This document shows positions 34,897-44,760 of a stretch of 64,000 nucleotides of DNA, piece after piece (position 1 is the stretch's first letter; the number at the start of each line of letters is the position of its first letter). Under the pieces are notes generated by a model. It was not told the DNA's origin and ran no database searches. It saw nothing but the letters and a program-made list of their open reading frames with translations. The stretch covers positions 1,860,001 to 1,924,000 of the forward strand of contig NZ_LR134116.1 of NCBI RefSeq assembly GCF_900635455.1, read 5' to 3'. The stretch is from Yersinia intermedia (GTDB taxonomy: Bacteria > Pseudomonadota > Gammaproteobacteria > Enterobacterales > Enterobacteriaceae). The translations under genes and the position numbers were made by a program.

Positions 34897-36492
34897 ATGA
34901 TGATAAATCAGTCAGTTTTGCGAAGGTCAAGTCTGTTCGTTAAGGTTGTATGCTCGATATTGACGCTATTGGCAATGTTGTCTTTTCATGCCGGTGCCAC
35001 ATCGTCGGGTGATAAATTAGCCGCTGAAACCTATCCCGTCCGCCACGGCGAATTAACGCCGAGGGAGATGGCGGTTGCAGTCAATGCCTGGCAATATTTT
35101 GTCCATAATTTGCAGCCTACAACTGGGCTTGTTAATGCAGTTAATAATTATCCTTCGACCACCATATGGGATAGCGCATCTTATTTGGCGGCACTGGTGT
35201 CGGCACGTGAGTTGGGTATTATTAATAAGGAAGAGTTTGACCACCGGATGTTACCGTTTTTAAAGACACTGAATAATATTGCACTATTCCAAGGGCAATT
35301 ACCCAATAAAGCTTATAACACCATCACCGCAGAAAAAGTTAACTATATGAATAAACCCGGTGAAATAGGATTTTCAGCTCTCGATACTGGCCGTATGCTA
35401 ATTTGGCTTAAAATTATTAAGGAACGCTATCCTGAATATGCTAATAGCATTGATAATGTGGTTTTGGGTTGGGATTTTTCACATGTTATAGATGATTGCG
35501 GTACGTTATATGGGGCGATATTAGATAAAAATAACGCACCTCAGTATGTACAGGAAGGGCGACTGGGTTATGAAGAGTACGCCGCCAGTGGTTTCCAACT
35601 TTGGGGTTTTTCTACCTGTCAGGCATCGCGCCCTGAACCTTATGATTTGGCTAAAATTTATTGTGTATTAGTCCCTTATGACTCTAGGGATGCACGCAAA
35701 ACGAATCAACACAACTACGTAGTTACTGAGTCGTATATCTTACATGGCTTTGAGATGGGGTGGGATCGCAGTAATGATCGAGCTAATAAATCTGGGAGCT
35801 ACAGTCATCCTTGGATGAAAGACTTCGCCAATCGGGTCTATCAGGCACAGGAAAACCGCTACCGTGAAACGGGGATACTTACTGCACGTTCAGAACATCA
35901 GTTAGATCGCGCCCCTTACTTTGTTTATGACACGGTTTTTTCCGATGGCTATAACTGGAACACTATTACCGATCAGGGCGTTTTTGTCCCTGAAAATGCG
36001 GCAGTGTCATTAAAAGCTGCGCTAGGCATGTGGGTATTATGGCATTCGCCGTACACTGACCGATTATTTGATGCAATAGAAAATGCCAATGTTAAGGATG
36101 TCGGCTTCAACGAGGGTCTCTACGAAAATGGCAAAGGGCCAATTAACGAGTTCACAGCAAATAATAATGGCATCATGTTAGAAGCGCTATTATTTAAAAA
36201 AGAAGGGAAAATACTCCGTTTCACCAGTGGGGATCCTGGGCACAAAGATTATATTCCATCGTTGTGGGAACGGCAGTTAATTAATGCTTTTGATGATAAT
36301 AATAGTAAAAGAAATCGGCCGTTTATTGATGCAACACCAAGCTTAGCCGCATTTTGTGATCAAACGGGTATCGCGATACGTAAAGCACCAAACTGTAAGA
36401 GTTGCCAGTGTGCCCAATGCCAGGATGACTCTGCCAGTAATAACATATTTAAACTACCTGCTACGGCGACATCATCATGCGCAAAACAGTGA
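34897..36492 (+). CDS. DUF3131-like envelope protein, copy 2
   Basis: 531 residues with a cleavable signal peptide (LTLLAMLSFHAGATSS). Paralogue of its neighbours: WQYFVHNLQPTTGLVNAVN, NKAYNT, FSALDTGRML, EGRLGYEEYAAS, VTESYILHGFEMGWD (Glu278), QENRYRETGILTARSE, LDRAPYFVYDT (Asp337). It is longer than copy 1, with a C-terminal extension ending in a Cys cluster CKSCQCAQC that could bind metal or form disulfides. Overlaps copy 3 by 16 nt. Function unknown; probably acts on the nascent polysaccharide in the periplasm. Confidence 0.75.
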   Translation: MMINQSVLRRSSLFVKVVCSILTLLAMLSFHAGATSSGDKLAAETYPVRHGELTPREMAVAVNAWQYFVHNLQPTTGLVNAVNNYPSTTIWDSASYLAALVSARELGIINKEEFDHRMLPFLKTLNNIALFQGQLPNKAYNTITAEKVNYMNKPGEIGFSALDTGRMLIWLKIIKERYPEYANSIDNVVLGWDFSHVIDDCGTLYGAILDKNNAPQYVQEGRLGYEEYAASGFQLWGFSTCQASRPEPYDLAKIYCVLVPYDSRDARKTNQHNYVVTESYILHGFEMGWDRSNDRANKSGSYSHPWMKDFANRVYQAQENRYRETGILTARSEHQLDRAPYFVYDTVFSDGYNWNTITDQGVFVPENAAVSLKAALGMWVLWHSPYTDRLFDAIENANVKDVGFNEGLYENGKGPINEFTANNNGIMLEALLFKKEGKILRFTSGDPGHKDYIPSLWERQLINAFDDNNSKRNRPFIDATPSLAAFCDQTGIAIRKAPNCKSCQCAQCQDDSASNNIFKLPATATSSCAKQ

Positions 36493-37853
36493 GGTGTTCC
36501 GCGCTTGCCTTGGTGATAGGGGCTGGGATACTTAGTGCTGCGTTTATTGGCGGTATGTCTGTCGGTGCCAGTATTAATCAAAGCGCCGTTACCTATTCTG
36601 TCCGTAGTGGAGTGTTATCAGATACTGAGCAATTGTGGGCGAAAGTAGCCTGGCGTTATTTTGTTAATAATACGCAAGTAGGAACTGGGTTGGTTAATTC
36701 GCTGGATAATTATCCGGTTGTTAATCTCTGGCAAATTGGCGATACACTGGTCACATTAACTGCAGCAGCCCAATTAGGGCTGATCAATCGGCAGGAGTTT
36801 GATCAGCGCTTATCACTATTATTGGCAACGATCAGCCATTTACCTTTGGTGGGGGGGGAAACGCCAAATCTGCGTTACAGCACCATCAACGGACAGATGA
36901 TTGACTATGCTAACCAGCCAAAACCGTTAGGGTGGTCCGCACAAGATATAGGCCGCTTGATGGTTGGTTTAAAAGTTGTCGCACGTTTTTATCCTGAATA
37001 TGCAGAGTATCTGGATAAGGTTCTATTACGATGGAATTTCTGCCAGGTTATTGATGGCAATGGTGAGTTGCTGAAATCAGTTACTGTTAATGGTCAGTTT
37101 ATAGCCAAGCCAGAAGGGGTGTTAGGTTACAGCGAATATACCGCTGGTGCGTTTGGACTGTGGGGTTTTCCTGTGGGAATATCAGCTAATCTTCCTTATA
37201 ACACCACGTTTATTTATGGCATACCCATCGATTTCGATATTAGAGATGCCCGAACAACCTATGTACCCTCTGTTGTGGTCAGCTTACCTTATTTACTTAC
37301 TGCAATGGAATTAAGAAGTACCCCAACATTTAAACAGCAAAAAAAACGTATTGATAATGTCTATCGGGTACAGGAACAACGGTGGCAAAAAGAACATATA
37401 TTGACGGCACGTAGTGATTATTTCACCTCAGTTGCGCCATACCACGTTTACGATACGGTGTTCGCTAATGGTTACCATTGGAATACTATCAGCGAGGACG
37501 GGCAATTTCATCCTGATCTGGCGCTGGTATCAACACGCGCTGTGTTTGGTTTATGGGTCTTGTGGAATAGCCCTTATACCGATGCATTAATGCAGTTGAC
37601 TCAGATGCAGCGTGATGAACAACGCGGATGGTATGAGGGGCGTTATGAAAATAATGGTGCGTATAACAAGACAATTAGTCTGACCACTAACGCTATGGTA
37701 TTAGAAACGCTGCTCTATAAAACGGCGGGAAACTTAATTAATACCGAGTCTGGTGCGGGATATCTTGAAGTAAGTATGAGCGATGTTTTTTCACGGCCAC
37801 AATTATGCCTACCGCAAGAAAGAGTCATCCGTCGAGAGGTGGCATCGAAATGA
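36477..37853 (+). CDS. DUF3131-like envelope protein, copy 3 (diverged)
   Basis: 458 residues; N-terminal hydrophobic segment SALALVIGAGILSAAFIGGM. Same fold as copies 1 and 2 (WAKVAWRYFVNNTQVGTGLV, WSAQDIGRLM, LGYSEYTAGAFGLWGF, NGYHWNTISEDGQF, LWVLWNSPYTD), but positions that are acidic in both other copies are lost: Glu to Leu270 (VSLPY) and Asp to Ser318 (TSVAPY), and NKAYNT is NLRYST. It may be a non-catalytic partner. It contains a run of eight G at about 36851. ATG begins inside the end of copy 2. Confidence 0.72.
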   Translation: MRKTVRCSALALVIGAGILSAAFIGGMSVGASINQSAVTYSVRSGVLSDTEQLWAKVAWRYFVNNTQVGTGLVNSLDNYPVVNLWQIGDTLVTLTAAAQLGLINRQEFDQRLSLLLATISHLPLVGGETPNLRYSTINGQMIDYANQPKPLGWSAQDIGRLMVGLKVVARFYPEYAEYLDKVLLRWNFCQVIDGNGELLKSVTVNGQFIAKPEGVLGYSEYTAGAFGLWGFPVGISANLPYNTTFIYGIPIDFDIRDARTTYVPSVVVSLPYLLTAMELRSTPTFKQQKKRIDNVYRVQEQRWQKEHILTARSDYFTSVAPYHVYDTVFANGYHWNTISEDGQFHPDLALVSTRAVFGLWVLWNSPYTDALMQLTQMQRDEQRGWYEGRYENNGAYNKTISLTTNAMVLETLLYKTAGNLINTESGAGYLEVSMSDVFSRPQLCLPQERVIRREVASK

Positions 37854-40072
37854 ACATTACTTATCGGTGCAGAGCTTCAATTTTAAGTTTGGGATTTCTT
37901 TTACAACTTATCTCGTCGGGTGCTATTGGTCAGTTACCCTCTACTTTGGATTTGTCAGGTCAGTGGCGAATACGGGATGGCAATCCGCCAGCCTCTGCAG
38001 CCTGGCGTGACACACTGGATGACAGCCAGTGGCAACATCTGAAAGTGCCCGCTAATTGGTACAGTGAGGGCGTCGACCATCAAGGTGTATTATGGTATCG
38101 CACTCGGTTTACATTACCGGCTTTAGATACCGATTATATGGCGACCTTGGTATTCGATGGCGTCGACTATCAAACAGATGTTTGGCTCAACAATCAGCAA
38201 GCAGGGCAACATAAGGGTTATTTTCAGCGGTTCAGCATTGATATCACTGATACAGCTCGAATCGAGAATGTGCTGGCGGTGCGTGTAGATAGCCCTTACG
38301 AAACTCCGGGGAAAGTTTGGTCGTTTCATAAGCAACTGGTTAAGGGCGTGTTCAACCATCATGATACCCGGCCGGGTGGAGCGTGGTCGGATCGCGGACA
38401 GGATGCTAATTCAGGCGGTATCTGGGCTCCGGTAACGTCACATATCAGCCGTGGCGCGGTTATAGACAATGTCCTGGCTGTACCTGACTGGTCACGAGGG
38501 CTTGAACATCCGATTCTAAAGGTGAGTTTGGATTATCGTGCTAACCGCAACCGCTCCGTTGTTATGTTGCTGCGCCTGATACCTGATAATTTTATCGGGC
38601 AATCTTATCAACTGGAAAAAAATGTTTCACTGCTGGCCAGCCAACATGATGCACAAACGCTCACTGCTAATTTTGCTCTTGATAACCCCGCATTGTGGTG
38701 GCCGTCTGGTCATGGGAAACAAAATCTTTATCGGCTGGAGGTCAGTTTCTCAGACCGTTTGGGCATGATGGATGTAACTCATGTTCGCACTGGCTTACGG
38801 CAAATAGCGACAGATCCCCAAGAGCAAAGTTGGTTAATCAATGGCAAGCGTCTTTTCATTAGAGGGACTAACTATATTGGTAGCCCGTGGCTGGGGAGCT
38901 TAACGTCAGCCGATTATCGCCGTGATTTAGTTATGATGCAGCAGGCCAATATCAATGCCATAAGGGTGCATGCCCACGTGGCTGGCCGGGCGTTGTACGA
39001 CCTGGCGGATGAGATGGGGATGTTACTCTGGCAAGATTTCCCACTGCAATGGGGATATGATAATTCAGCCACTTTTGCCCAAGAAGCAGCAAGACAAGCC
39101 GCTGATATGACACGGCAGTTTGGTAGCCATCCAGCGATTGTGTTGTGGTCTGGGCACAATGAACCTCCCTGGGATGCCACATGGATGCAATATCGTTATC
39201 CAGACTGGCGGCCTGATATCAACCGAGCGTTAACCGCGAGCGTTGCGCAGGTGCTTAGTCAGGATAATAGCCGCATTATTCATGCTCACTCATCAACCGC
39301 CGAGCACTATTGGCAAGGTTGGTATTCAGGGCAGAAAAGTGACCACCTTAAACCGGCAAACAACTCAATAATTAGCGAGTTTGGTGCACAGGCCTTACCC
39401 GATTTGACCACGCTAAAAAACTTCATTCCACCTGCGGACTTATGGCCAAAGACTACCGATAAAACGGATGAAGGTTGGCGTATCTGGGCATATCATAATT
39501 TTCAACCTCATGAGACATTTGAGTTAGCTAAAGTGACTCGCGGGCCAAATATCAGTACGTTTATCAAGAACAGCCAACAGTATCAGGCAAGTTTAATCCA
39601 ACTCGCCGCAGAGAGTTATCGACGCCAACGTTACCAACCGGTTGCTGCTTTATTTCACTTTATGTTTACTGAGAACTGGCCGTCAATTAACTGGGGAATT
39701 GTTGATTATCTCCGTCATCCTAAACCCGGTTATTTTGCCTTGCAGCAAGCTTACCAACCCGTTTTACCTTCTATTGAGCCTAAAACAGAAAATTGGGTTC
39801 AGGGGCAGACCGGGCGCATTGGGTTATGGGCCATCAATGATAACTGGCATGACTATCCGCAGGCTTCGTTACATTGGAAAATATTGCAAAGTGGTATGAC
39901 GTTATCTGAGGGGGTGCAGGACATAAATCTGAAGGCGGATAGCGGTCTAAAAGTGATTGAATTACAAGTTATCCCTCGCAGTGCTGAAACGATAAAGGTG
40001 ATAAGCGACATTCTCAACCGCCAGGGAACGGTATTAGGCCATAATGAACTACAACTTTATGTTCAGCCCTGA
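37850..40072 (+). CDS. Glycoside hydrolase family 2 enzyme, exported
   Basis: 740 residues from the ATG at 37850 (ATGA overlap with the previous stop, GAGAGG upstream). Signal peptide MNITYRCRASILSLGFLLQL to about residue 26. Jelly-roll sugar-binding domain (LDLSGQWRIRD, VPANWYSEGVDHQGVLWYRT, VFDGVDYQTDVWLN), Ig-like domain, then TIM barrel with FIRGTNYIGSPW. Acid/base Glu438 in WSGHNEPPW and nucleophile Glu510 in ISEFGAQ are as in GH2. Family members are beta-galactosidases, beta-mannosidases, beta-glucuronidases and exo-beta-glucosaminidases; the specificity here is not decidable. Likely trims or turns over the polymer. Confidence 0.88.
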   Translation: MNITYRCRASILSLGFLLQLISSGAIGQLPSTLDLSGQWRIRDGNPPASAAWRDTLDDSQWQHLKVPANWYSEGVDHQGVLWYRTRFTLPALDTDYMATLVFDGVDYQTDVWLNNQQAGQHKGYFQRFSIDITDTARIENVLAVRVDSPYETPGKVWSFHKQLVKGVFNHHDTRPGGAWSDRGQDANSGGIWAPVTSHISRGAVIDNVLAVPDWSRGLEHPILKVSLDYRANRNRSVVMLLRLIPDNFIGQSYQLEKNVSLLASQHDAQTLTANFALDNPALWWPSGHGKQNLYRLEVSFSDRLGMMDVTHVRTGLRQIATDPQEQSWLINGKRLFIRGTNYIGSPWLGSLTSADYRRDLVMMQQANINAIRVHAHVAGRALYDLADEMGMLLWQDFPLQWGYDNSATFAQEAARQAADMTRQFGSHPAIVLWSGHNEPPWDATWMQYRYPDWRPDINRALTASVAQVLSQDNSRIIHAHSSTAEHYWQGWYSGQKSDHLKPANNSIISEFGAQALPDLTTLKNFIPPADLWPKTTDKTDEGWRIWAYHNFQPHETFELAKVTRGPNISTFIKNSQQYQASLIQLAAESYRRQRYQPVAALFHFMFTENWPSINWGIVDYLRHPKPGYFALQQAYQPVLPSIEPKTENWVQGQTGRIGLWAINDNWHDYPQASLHWKILQSGMTLSEGVQDINLKADSGLKVIELQVIPRSAETIKVISDILNRQGTVLGHNELQLYVQP

Positions 40073-40194
40073 CTGATACAGTTTTCTTTGGGTAAAAAAG
40101 ACGTAAGCTAGTTTTGATTGTGACCAATACTATCTTAAGTTGCACAGTGATCCTATGCTTTAGCCAATAATGATTATAAGGGTATAGATATTAT

Positions 40195-43100
40195 ATGAAT
40201 ACTTCTCCGCTTAATACCCATACGCAGCAATCGGCTTCTTGGTTTTCATTTAAGTTACAGCAAAATGTTTTGCTGCCGCTGTTCATTTTCATTATTGGCT
40301 TGGTTATTTCAGGTGCAGGGGCATGGTGGCTTTATAGCGAAATCGAAACCAATGCAAAAATAGATTTTCAACGTAATGTCGATCGAGTCTCTGGAGAAGT
40401 TGTTCGGCGTTTCTCTCAGCCAATATATGGGTTAAATGGGATAAGAGGTGCTTATGCTACCAACAGTCATTTAACCCGTGAACAATTTCATGCTTATGTT
40501 GCCTCGCGTAATTTGCCGGTGGAGTTCCCTGGCGTGAGGGGATTCGGTTTTATTCAACGAGTGCCGCGCAGCCAGTTAAATGAGTTCATTACTGATACTC
40601 GAGCTGACGGAGCTCCTGCATTTGCTCTTCGTCAGCTTCAGGATAAACAGCATGATGATTTGTATATTATTAAATACATTGCGCCAGCAGAAAAAAACCA
40701 AGGTGCAGAGGGGCTGGATATTGGTTCTGAATCGATCAGGCGAGAAGCCGCATTATTGGCAATAAATAGCGGAAAACCCACGCTTTCCGGCACTATTCAT
40801 CTGGTTCAGTCTAACGTTAAAACTCCCGGCACATTGCTTTTTGTCCCGGTTTATAAGTCGGGCACCTATCCTACGACACAGGCTGAACGGCAGGCATCAT
40901 TGGTTGGTCTGCTGTATTCACCCATTGTGATTGCTGATCTATTACGTGATATTCCAGAGTTTATGAATGGGCGAGTGGATGTTGAGTTGTTTGATAGTCT
41001 CAACGATTTATCTAATAAAACGATGATTTTCGATGCAGATGGCAGTAAATACGGCAATTTAATACCAAATGAAAAGCATCATGATGGAGCAATAGCTGCC
41101 AGAATATTTCACAATACCAGCGTCTTGCCACTACCTGGTCGAGAAATGACACTGCGAGTCAGCAGTACACCAGTGTTTGAAGCTTTCACCGAACGTTATG
41201 CACCTTGGTTGGTGTTCGCTTTTGGTTTTTTGCTAAGTTCGGCATTGGCTTTACTTATTCGCCAGCAAATCAGTGGGCGTAATCGGGCAGAGATGCTGGC
41301 TCGGAATATGACCGCCAATCTTGAACGTCTGGCTTTAGTGGCTAAGAACACCTCTAACGCCGTCGTTATTACCGATGTGAAGCGTAATATTGTCTGGGTT
41401 AATGAGGGTTTTGAACGTATTACCGGATACAGTCTAGCCGAGGCATTAGGCAAGTCGCCGGGGAAATTACTGCAATGCAGTAATACAGACCAAGGCGTAG
41501 CAAGGGCGATGAAAATTGCGTTAGATGCTGGAGAGTCATTTAAGGGCGAAATAGTCAATCGCACAAAGTCAGGTAGAGAGTATTGGATTGAGCTGGAGAT
41601 TCAACCTCGCTATAACGATAAGAATGAACCCATCGGCTTTATGGCGATTGAATCAGATATCAGTGAGCGTAAAGCGACTTATCAACGTCTTGAAGCAGCA
41701 TTACGTGAAAATAATGCTTTACTCAGTACGCTTAATTTACACGGTATTATCTCTACCGCAGACCGGGAAGGGATAATCACAGATGTTAATGACGCATTTT
41801 GCAATATCAGTGGTTACAGTCGTGAAGAACTGATAGGGCAGACTTACCGCTTAGTTGATTCTCATACACATTCGACTGCTTTTTGGCAATCGATGTGGAA
41901 TGACATTGCTAATGGGATCTCGTGGCGCGGGGAGATCTGTAATAAGGCTAAAGATGGCTCTTTATATTGGGTCGATACTACGATTGCTCCGTTTAACAAT
42001 AGTACTGGTCAGATTGAGCGATATATTTCCATTCAAGTTGATATTACAGCGAATAAAAATCAACAAACCAATCTGATTATCGCTCGCAATCAATTAGTCA
42101 GAGCGGCAGACGTTGCTGAGTTAGGGATTTGGACTTGGAACATTCCAGAAGGCACACTTTCTTTCGATGACCGGATGAATGATATCTATGGGGTCCCTGA
42201 GGAATTACATAATGCCCCTATCCCGTTGACGTATTGGTATAGCCTTGTGCATCCCGAGGATATCCCCGAGGTTAAACGTGCGATAAAAGTCGCGCTGGAA
42301 AATGAAAGTGTTTATCGTCAGGTTTTCCGTATTATTGTGAGAAACCAAGTCCACTTTATTCAATCGACCGGCACAGTTGAACGGGATGAAAGTGGCAAAG
42401 CAATGTTGATGATGGGGATTAATCGGGATATTACGCAACAACGTGAGGCCGAGAATATCCTAAAAACAGCAAGAGAAACTGCTGAAGAAGCCAATAAGGC
42501 CAAATCTGCATTTTTGGCTAATATGAGCCATGAGCTACGGACCCCGATGAATGCCATTCTTGGTATGCTGACATTATTGCGTAGAACGGGTCTTGACAGG
42601 AAACAAGCTGATTATGCAGTTAAAAGTGAAGCGGCCACTCGCACCTTGTTGCATTTGCTGAATGATATCCTGGACTTCTCCAAAATCGAATCCGGTAAAA
42701 TGGCACTGGAATGTATCCCCTTTGATATTCATGTGATGCTGCGTGATCTGGCGGTTATTTTATCAAGCAATCTGAAGGTTAAAAAGGTTGAGGTCTTGTT
42801 TGATATTGATCCGGCACTCCCCCAGTTTGTTGAGGGCGATAGTATGCGGCTTCAGCAGATATTAACCAATCTAGGCGGCAACGCGCTGAAGTTCACCGAA
42901 CTTGGTGAAGTAGTGCTTTTCATCAAAGTTATCACGCAGGATAGCCATCATGTGACATTACATTTTGGGGTGCGCGATACCGGGATTGGCATCGCACCAG
43001 AGAACCAGGAAAGTATTTTTAGTGGTTTTACACAAGCAGAAGCCTCTACAACGCGCCGATTTGGTGGCACAGGATTAGGGCTAGTAATAAGCCAGCGCTT

Positions 43101-44760
43101 TGTTGCACTGATGGGCGGGACGCTAGCCTTAGAAAGTCAACCTGGTCAGGGGAGTCTATTTCATTTCACCATAACGCTGCCTCTGCCTTCTTATACCAAT
43201 TTAGTTATTAATAATGAAAAACCCGATACTCTGGCAGCCAGAGCGCATGCGTTGAACAATTTGCGTGTCTTGGTTGTTGATGATAATCCGACGGCCTGTG
43301 ACCTGATCAAACAAATGGGGGAATCGCTAAAATGGACCGTTGATGTAGCTACCAGTGGCAATGAAGCACTGCAACTGATGAGACAGCAGCATGATAGTGG
43401 TATTACCTACGGGGCGCTATTTATTGACTGGCAAATGCCTGGCTTAGATGGTTGGCAGACCAGCAAATATGTGCGTGAACTGATGCCAGTAGACAACGGT
43501 CCTATGATTGTCATGATAACCGCCCATGATCGTGAAATGTTATTACAACGCAGCGAAGAAGATCAGGCATTACTGGACGGTTATCTGGTTAAACCGATCA
43601 CGGCATCGATGTTGTTGGATTCAGTGATCGATGCATTAAGTGAGCGTAAACAACCTGATATTACGAAACAGGTAATAACTGAACCATCACATCGACTGTC
43701 TGGTATAAGACTATTAATTGTCGAAGATAACTTGAATAATCAGCAAATAGCCCGTGAGTTACTTGAGGATGAGGGGGCTGATGTCAGAATTGCCAACCAT
43801 GGCAAAGAGGCGATTGAGATATTAGAACATCATCCGTCTTTATTTGATCTGGTATTGATGGATTTACAAATGCCGGTGATGGATGGCTACAATGCGACGA
43901 AATATATTCGGAAAAGTCTCGGATTAAAGAATTTACCTATTATCGCTATGACAGCCAACGCGATGGCTTCTGATCGTGATGCCTGCCTTGCTGCAGGTAT
44001 GAATGACCATATTGGTAAACCTTTTGACTTGAACAATTTAATCCAGGTTATACGAAAATACAGTGGAAAAACCGATGTTGCTGCCACGGTTAGCCATATA
44101 ACCCCTTGCTTGTTATCTGCTGAATTAAAAAATGTTGCGGCAACGGCAGGCATTGATGTGGATTCCGCCATGAATCGATTAGGGGGCGATGTAAAATTAT
44201 ACCAAAAAATGCTATCGCTGCTCAGTGATGATTTGGCTAATTTCCCTACCCAGTTGGAGACATTATTGACTGAAGGCGATTTTATGTCGGCATCTCGTCT
44301 GCTACATACTATCAAGGGACTTGCTGCGCAACTGGGGGCAACGGAACTCTCGTTGAGTGCGGGGCAAGGGGAGAAGTTATTTAGCCAGGGTGCGGTACCT
44401 ACGCCAGATACGATTAATCAATTATTGAGCGAGATGCGAAGTAAAGTATCTGTTATACAATCAGGGTTAATGGTCTTAACTCCAATGCTATCGAATGATA
44501 ACGCTAATAATGTCGCGGTAGAGGCATTTGATATTCAATCTATTGAGTTAGAAATAAATCGTTTGATACTGCTATTACAAAATTCAGATATGGCTGCGTT
44601 AGAGGTGATGAATAAATTAATGATGACGGTTGATAAGCAACTTCATGGACAATTATCTCCCCTTAATGATGCAATAAGCCAACTAGATTTTGCCAACGCT
44701 ATCAAGTTATGCCAAACCTTGATGGTGAATCTTCCTACTCAGCGAGATAAGAAGATATGA
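40195..44760 (+). CDS. CHASE-PAS hybrid histidine kinase with two receivers and HPt
   Basis: 1521 residues. Membrane helices at about 25-45 and 340-358 enclose a periplasmic CHASE domain (about 60-300, GLNGIRGAYATN, PGVRGFGFIQRVPR, GLDIGSE). Then three PAS domains (about 385-760), HisKA with His779 in NMSHELRTPMN, HATPase (GNALKFT, DTGIGI, GGTGLGL), two receivers with Asp1078 (FIDWQMPG) and Asp1223 (LMDLQMPVMDG), and an HPt domain with His1371 (LLHTIKG). It can run a full internal phosphorelay, passing phosphate to the REC-GGDEF protein (ATGA overlap) and possibly the REC-PP2C protein. The CHASE ligand is unknown. Confidence 0.93.
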   Translation: MNTSPLNTHTQQSASWFSFKLQQNVLLPLFIFIIGLVISGAGAWWLYSEIETNAKIDFQRNVDRVSGEVVRRFSQPIYGLNGIRGAYATNSHLTREQFHAYVASRNLPVEFPGVRGFGFIQRVPRSQLNEFITDTRADGAPAFALRQLQDKQHDDLYIIKYIAPAEKNQGAEGLDIGSESIRREAALLAINSGKPTLSGTIHLVQSNVKTPGTLLFVPVYKSGTYPTTQAERQASLVGLLYSPIVIADLLRDIPEFMNGRVDVELFDSLNDLSNKTMIFDADGSKYGNLIPNEKHHDGAIAARIFHNTSVLPLPGREMTLRVSSTPVFEAFTERYAPWLVFAFGFLLSSALALLIRQQISGRNRAEMLARNMTANLERLALVAKNTSNAVVITDVKRNIVWVNEGFERITGYSLAEALGKSPGKLLQCSNTDQGVARAMKIALDAGESFKGEIVNRTKSGREYWIELEIQPRYNDKNEPIGFMAIESDISERKATYQRLEAALRENNALLSTLNLHGIISTADREGIITDVNDAFCNISGYSREELIGQTYRLVDSHTHSTAFWQSMWNDIANGISWRGEICNKAKDGSLYWVDTTIAPFNNSTGQIERYISIQVDITANKNQQTNLIIARNQLVRAADVAELGIWTWNIPEGTLSFDDRMNDIYGVPEELHNAPIPLTYWYSLVHPEDIPEVKRAIKVALENESVYRQVFRIIVRNQVHFIQSTGTVERDESGKAMLMMGINRDITQQREAENILKTARETAEEANKAKSAFLANMSHELRTPMNAILGMLTLLRRTGLDRKQADYAVKSEAATRTLLHLLNDILDFSKIESGKMALECIPFDIHVMLRDLAVILSSNLKVKKVEVLFDIDPALPQFVEGDSMRLQQILTNLGGNALKFTELGEVVLFIKVITQDSHHVTLHFGVRDTGIGIAPENQESIFSGFTQAEASTTRRFGGTGLGLVISQRFVALMGGTLALESQPGQGSLFHFTITLPLPSYTNLVINNEKPDTLAARAHALNNLRVLVVDDNPTACDLIKQMGESLKWTVDVATSGNEALQLMRQQHDSGITYGALFIDWQMPGLDGWQTSKYVRELMPVDNGPMIVMITAHDREMLLQRSEEDQALLDGYLVKPITASMLLDSVIDALSERKQPDITKQVITEPSHRLSGIRLLIVEDNLNNQQIARELLEDEGADVRIANHGKEAIEILEHHPSLFDLVLMDLQMPVMDGYNATKYIRKSLGLKNLPIIAMTANAMASDRDACLAAGMNDHIGKPFDLNNLIQVIRKYSGKTDVAATVSHITPCLLSAELKNVAATAGIDVDSAMNRLGGDVKLYQKMLSLLSDDLANFPTQLETLLTEGDFMSASRLLHTIKGLAAQLGATELSLSAGQGEKLFSQGAVPTPDTINQLLSEMRSKVSVIQSGLMVLTPMLSNDNANNVAVEAFDIQSIELEINRLILLLQNSDMAALEVMNKLMMTVDKQLHGQLSPLNDAISQLDFANAIKLCQTLMVNLPTQRDKKI

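Noticed and set aside
36477..36492. 16-nt overlap of DUF3131 copies 2 and 3 as a frameshifted fusion
   Set aside because: Copy 3 has its own ATG and hydrophobic leader, and copy 2 ends after a complete domain plus tail.
37805..37849. Fifteen-residue extension of the GH2 enzyme
   Set aside because: The ATG at 37850 has a ribosome site, an ATGA overlap and directly begins a signal peptide.
43887..44315. 142-codon frame opposite the hybrid kinase
   Set aside because: Antisense shadow within the conserved receiver and HPt region.
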